The position numbers and the translations under genes were made by a program. A DNA stretch of 14,646 bases from an uncultured Bacilli bacterium (GTDB taxonomy: Bacteria > Bacillota_I > Bacilli_A > RF39 > UBA660), in NCBI GenBank assembly GCA_947587115.1, contig CANPXY010000026.1:1-14646 (forward strand), given 5' to 3'. Below the pieces are notes generated by a model. The model did not search any database. It saw only the letters and a program-made list of their open reading frames with translations, and was not told where the DNA came from. Of the stretch, positions 12,433-14,646 are shown in pieces. Numbering within the stretch: the first letter of the stretch is position 1; every line of letters starts with the position of its first letter.

Positions 12433-14586
12433 TTATCTTTCTTGTGGCAGTAAGCTCAGTGAAAGCTTGTGCGTAACGGGGTCAATGCCAATTACATAGC
12501 AGTCGACAATATCACCGACACTAACGACATCCAAGGGGTGCTTAATGTAGTGCTCACTCAATTTAGAAATATGGGCAAGACCATCATCATGTAGTCCTAC
12601 ATCGATGAAGCAACCAAAGTCGACAACATTGCGCACAGTACCTTGAAGTTGATCTCCAACTTTAAGATCGGAAAGACTCAAAACGTCACTTCGAAGGAGT
12701 GGACGTGGCATTTCATCACGAGGATCGCGTCCTGGCTTCATTAGGGAAGTAATGATATCTTCCAGCGTGTAATGGTCGGTATTTAAAAGATCGCTATAAG
12801 TTTTAGGATCTAATTTGGAAAGGGCTTCTTTCAATTTCTCGGTACCGATGTCTGTCTGCGAAAAATGTAGTGTCTCTAACAAGCGCATTGCCACTGGATA
12901 GCTTTCGGGATGGATGTCGGTTTGATCGAATGCATTGGTGCCACCGACGATCCGCAAGAAGCCAATGGACTGCTCATATTGTTTACTAGAGAGGCCTTTG
13001 AGGGCTTTTAGTTCTTCCCTTGAAGTAAATTTTCCAAGGCGACGACGCGCCTCTAGAATGGCTTCCGTCGCCTTTTTAGTAAGTCCTGATACGTAACTTA
13101 ACAAAGAGGGACTGGCCGTATTGAGGTTGACGCCCACTTGATTGACTACATTGGTCACCACATAATCTAGCGATTCATCTAATTGTTTGAGGGGCACGTC
13201 GTGTTGATAGAGTCCTACCCCAATACTTTTGGGATCGATCTTGACAAGTTCTGATAGCGCATCTTGTAGACGCCGGCCAATACTGATCGCACTACGCTTT
13301 TCGACCGTTAAGTCCGGAAATTCTTGTTGCGCCAGTGGGCTGGCGGAATAGACCGAAGCACCTGCTTCACTTACAATAATATATTCTATAGAGCGATGCG
13401 CTTTTTTGATCGTACTAGCAATAAATTGCTCGCTTTCACGGGAAGCTGTACCATTGCCGATGGCAATAATATCCACTTGGTATTGATCAATCAACTCGAG
13501 AACTTTCTTTTCACTTCCAGGAAGATCACGTCGAGGCTCCGTCGGATAGATGACGGCAATATCGAGCACATTTCCCGTGGGATCTAATACCGCAAGTTTA
13601 CAGCCGGTACGAAAGCCAGGATCTAATCCCATGACTACTTTCCCTTTGATCGGCGGCGTCAACAATAACTTTTCGACATTGCGAGAAAAATTATCGATGG
13701 CAACATCCGTCGCCCGCTCTTTTAAATCACTGCGAATTTCTCGCTCGATGCTAGGGAAAATCAAACGTTTATAGCTGTCTTCGATGGCATCAACGATCAC
13801 CTCTTTCACAAAGGAAGATGGCCTTTTGATGATTTTTTCCTGAAGTTCCTTCATTCTTGTCTCATGATCTACGGCGATCGATACGGAAAGTATTCCTTCT
13901 TTTTCACCTCGATTTATAGCCAAAACACGATGTGGTTTGATCGTTCGTATTGGCTCTTGATAGTCATAATACATCTCATACGTTTTTTCTTCATCGATTC
14001 CATGGCTCTTTTTCTTTGTTACCATGATGCCTTCTTTATAAATTTTGCCACGCAACGCTTTCCGATAAGAAGCATTGTCGCTAATCCACTCGGCAATAAT
14101 ATACTTTGCCCCCTCTACTGCCTCTTGAAGATCTTTTACTTGATTTTGAATGTAAGGCGCTGCCAAAGCCTCCAAGGTACCAGTCTCTGGTTGGGCCATG
14201 ATCTTTTTCGCCAAAGGCTCTAAGCCACGGGCAATGGCTTCACTTGCTTTCGTTTTTTTCTTTTCTTTATATGGACGGTAGAGATCTTCTACTTCTACCA
14301 ACTTTTGACACGCTAAAAGGCGCTCTTTCAAATCGTCCGTCAACAATTTCTTCTCGTCGATCAAGCGAATGACATCTTCCTTGCGCTTCTCTAAATTCAT
14401 CTGATAACGGAAGACTTCCTCAATTTTTTGGATGATCTTTTCGTCTAAGCCGCCCGTTGCTTCTTTACGATATCTTGCAATAAAAGGAATCGTATTTCCA
14501 TCCTCTAACAATTTTAAGACTACTTGAACGCTCTTGTTCGATATATTTAAGTCTCTTGAAATTTCGTCGATTATTCTTTTGTTCAT
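12433..14586 (-). CDS. tex: Tex family S1 RNA-binding transcription accessory protein
   Basis: A 717-residue Tex/YdcI protein, close to the ~720 of Bacillus homologues. Tex is a conserved nucleic-acid-binding factor linked to transcription. Domains in order: N-terminal helical Tex region (IPFIARYRKEATGGLDE at 33-49 is the signature), an RNase H-like YqgF domain starting at VVMGLDPGFRTGCKLAVLD (317-335), helix-hairpin-helix motifs (~490-555, NTASPSLLSYVSGLTKKATE and the GKFTSREELKALKGL repeat), and a C-terminal S1 domain (~644-715, GTVRNVVDFGCFIDVG ... GLAHISKLS). The start has AGGAGC 5 nt before the ATG. No promoter could be identified in the 60 bases available upstream. Apparently monocistronic apart from the small ORF behind it. 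Confidence 0.96.
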   Translation of the reverse strand: MNKRIIDEISRDLNISNKSVQVVLKLLEDGNTIPFIARYRKEATGGLDEKIIQKIEEVFRYQMNLEKRKEDVIRLIDEKKLLTDDLKERLLACQKLVEVEDLYRPYKEKKKTKASEAIARGLEPLAKKIMAQPETGTLEALAAPYIQNQVKDLQEAVEGAKYIIAEWISDNASYRKALRGKIYKEGIMVTKKKSHGIDEEKTYEMYYDYQEPIRTIKPHRVLAINRGEKEGILSVSIAVDHETRMKELQEKIIKRPSSFVKEVIVDAIEDSYKRLIFPSIEREIRSDLKERATDVAIDNFSRNVEKLLLTPPIKGKVVMGLDPGFRTGCKLAVLDPTGNVLDIAVIYPTEPRRDLPGSEKKVLELIDQYQVDIIAIGNGTASRESEQFIASTIKKAHRSIEYIIVSEAGASVYSASPLAQQEFPDLTVEKRSAISIGRRLQDALSELVKIDPKSIGVGLYQHDVPLKQLDESLDYVVTNVVNQVGVNLNTASPSLLSYVSGLTKKATEAILEARRRLGKFTSREELKALKGLSSKQYEQSIGFLRIVGGTNAFDQTDIHPESYPVAMRLLETLHFSQTDIGTEKLKEALSKLDPKTYSDLLNTDHYTLEDIITSLMKPGRDPRDEMPRPLLRSDVLSLSDLKVGDQLQGTVRNVVDFGCFIDVGLHDDGLAHISKLSEHYIKHPLDVVSVGDIVDCYVIGIDPVTHKLSLSLLPQER

Positions 14587-14646
14587 ATTTAGCTCCTATC
14601 TCATACCATTTAAGTTTAACAAATTTTAAAGAAATAGAAAAGAAAA

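Noticed and set aside
1..14646. CRISPR array or insertion sequence
   Set aside because: No regularly spaced repeats and no transposase or terminal inverted repeats were seen; the only repeat pair is the single degenerate one around tyrS.

Overview
The window looks like chromosomal DNA from an anaerobic, low-GC Gram-positive bacterium (Bacillota). The evidence is strong AGGAGG-type ribosome binding sites, a T-box in front of tyrS, T-tailed intrinsic terminators, a sortase-type wall-anchor tail, and an oxygen-sensitive class III ribonucleotide reductase operon. Erysipelotrichia is my best guess from the overall feel of the proteins; this is inference and no marker gene is present. Roughly the first 4.6 kb is visibly more A+T-rich than the rest.

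Layout. Positions 1-483 hold the 3' part of a flavin-reductase-like gene (+). Positions 484-836 are non-coding, with a possible three-hairpin RNA and one copy of a degenerate repeat. Positions 837-2428 (-) form the tyrS unit: a good promoter, a T-box leader with a TAC specifier, a tyrosine-rich leader ORF with a strong ribosome binding site, then tyrS. The second repeat copy lies just beyond. Positions 2615-3969 (-) encode a secreted, wall-anchored surface protein. Positions 4122-4580 and 4722-5627 (-) encode an unknown protein and an HExxH-containing predicted zinc peptidase; the latter is driven by a perfect consensus promoter with an intrinsic terminator inside its 5' leader. Divergent from it, 5828-6753 (+) is a two-gene operon of an ImmA/IrrE-type peptidase and a small two-helix membrane protein. 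A bidirectional terminator separates this from 6799-9002 (-), an operon of a VanY/LdcB-like peptidase, a DegV protein and an unknown protein. Positions 9065-12091 (-) are the anaerobic ribonucleotide reductase operon: nrdD, a separate 55-residue glycyl-radical-motif protein, and nrdG. A hairpin-rich spacer with an apparent 46-codon ORF follows, then tex (12433-14586, -).

How the genes work together. NrdG would install the glycyl radical that NrdD needs to make dNTPs without oxygen, but here the radical glycine is on a small separate protein, so the active enzyme is presumably a split complex. tyrS appears to be controlled twice: the T-box senses uncharged tRNA-Tyr at the transcription level, and a leader ORF with four consecutive Tyr codons runs across the tyrS ribosome binding site. 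The 4.7-6.8 kb segment, with two divergent predicted metallopeptidases, a membrane partner and an attenuator-like leader, is the most accessory-looking region.
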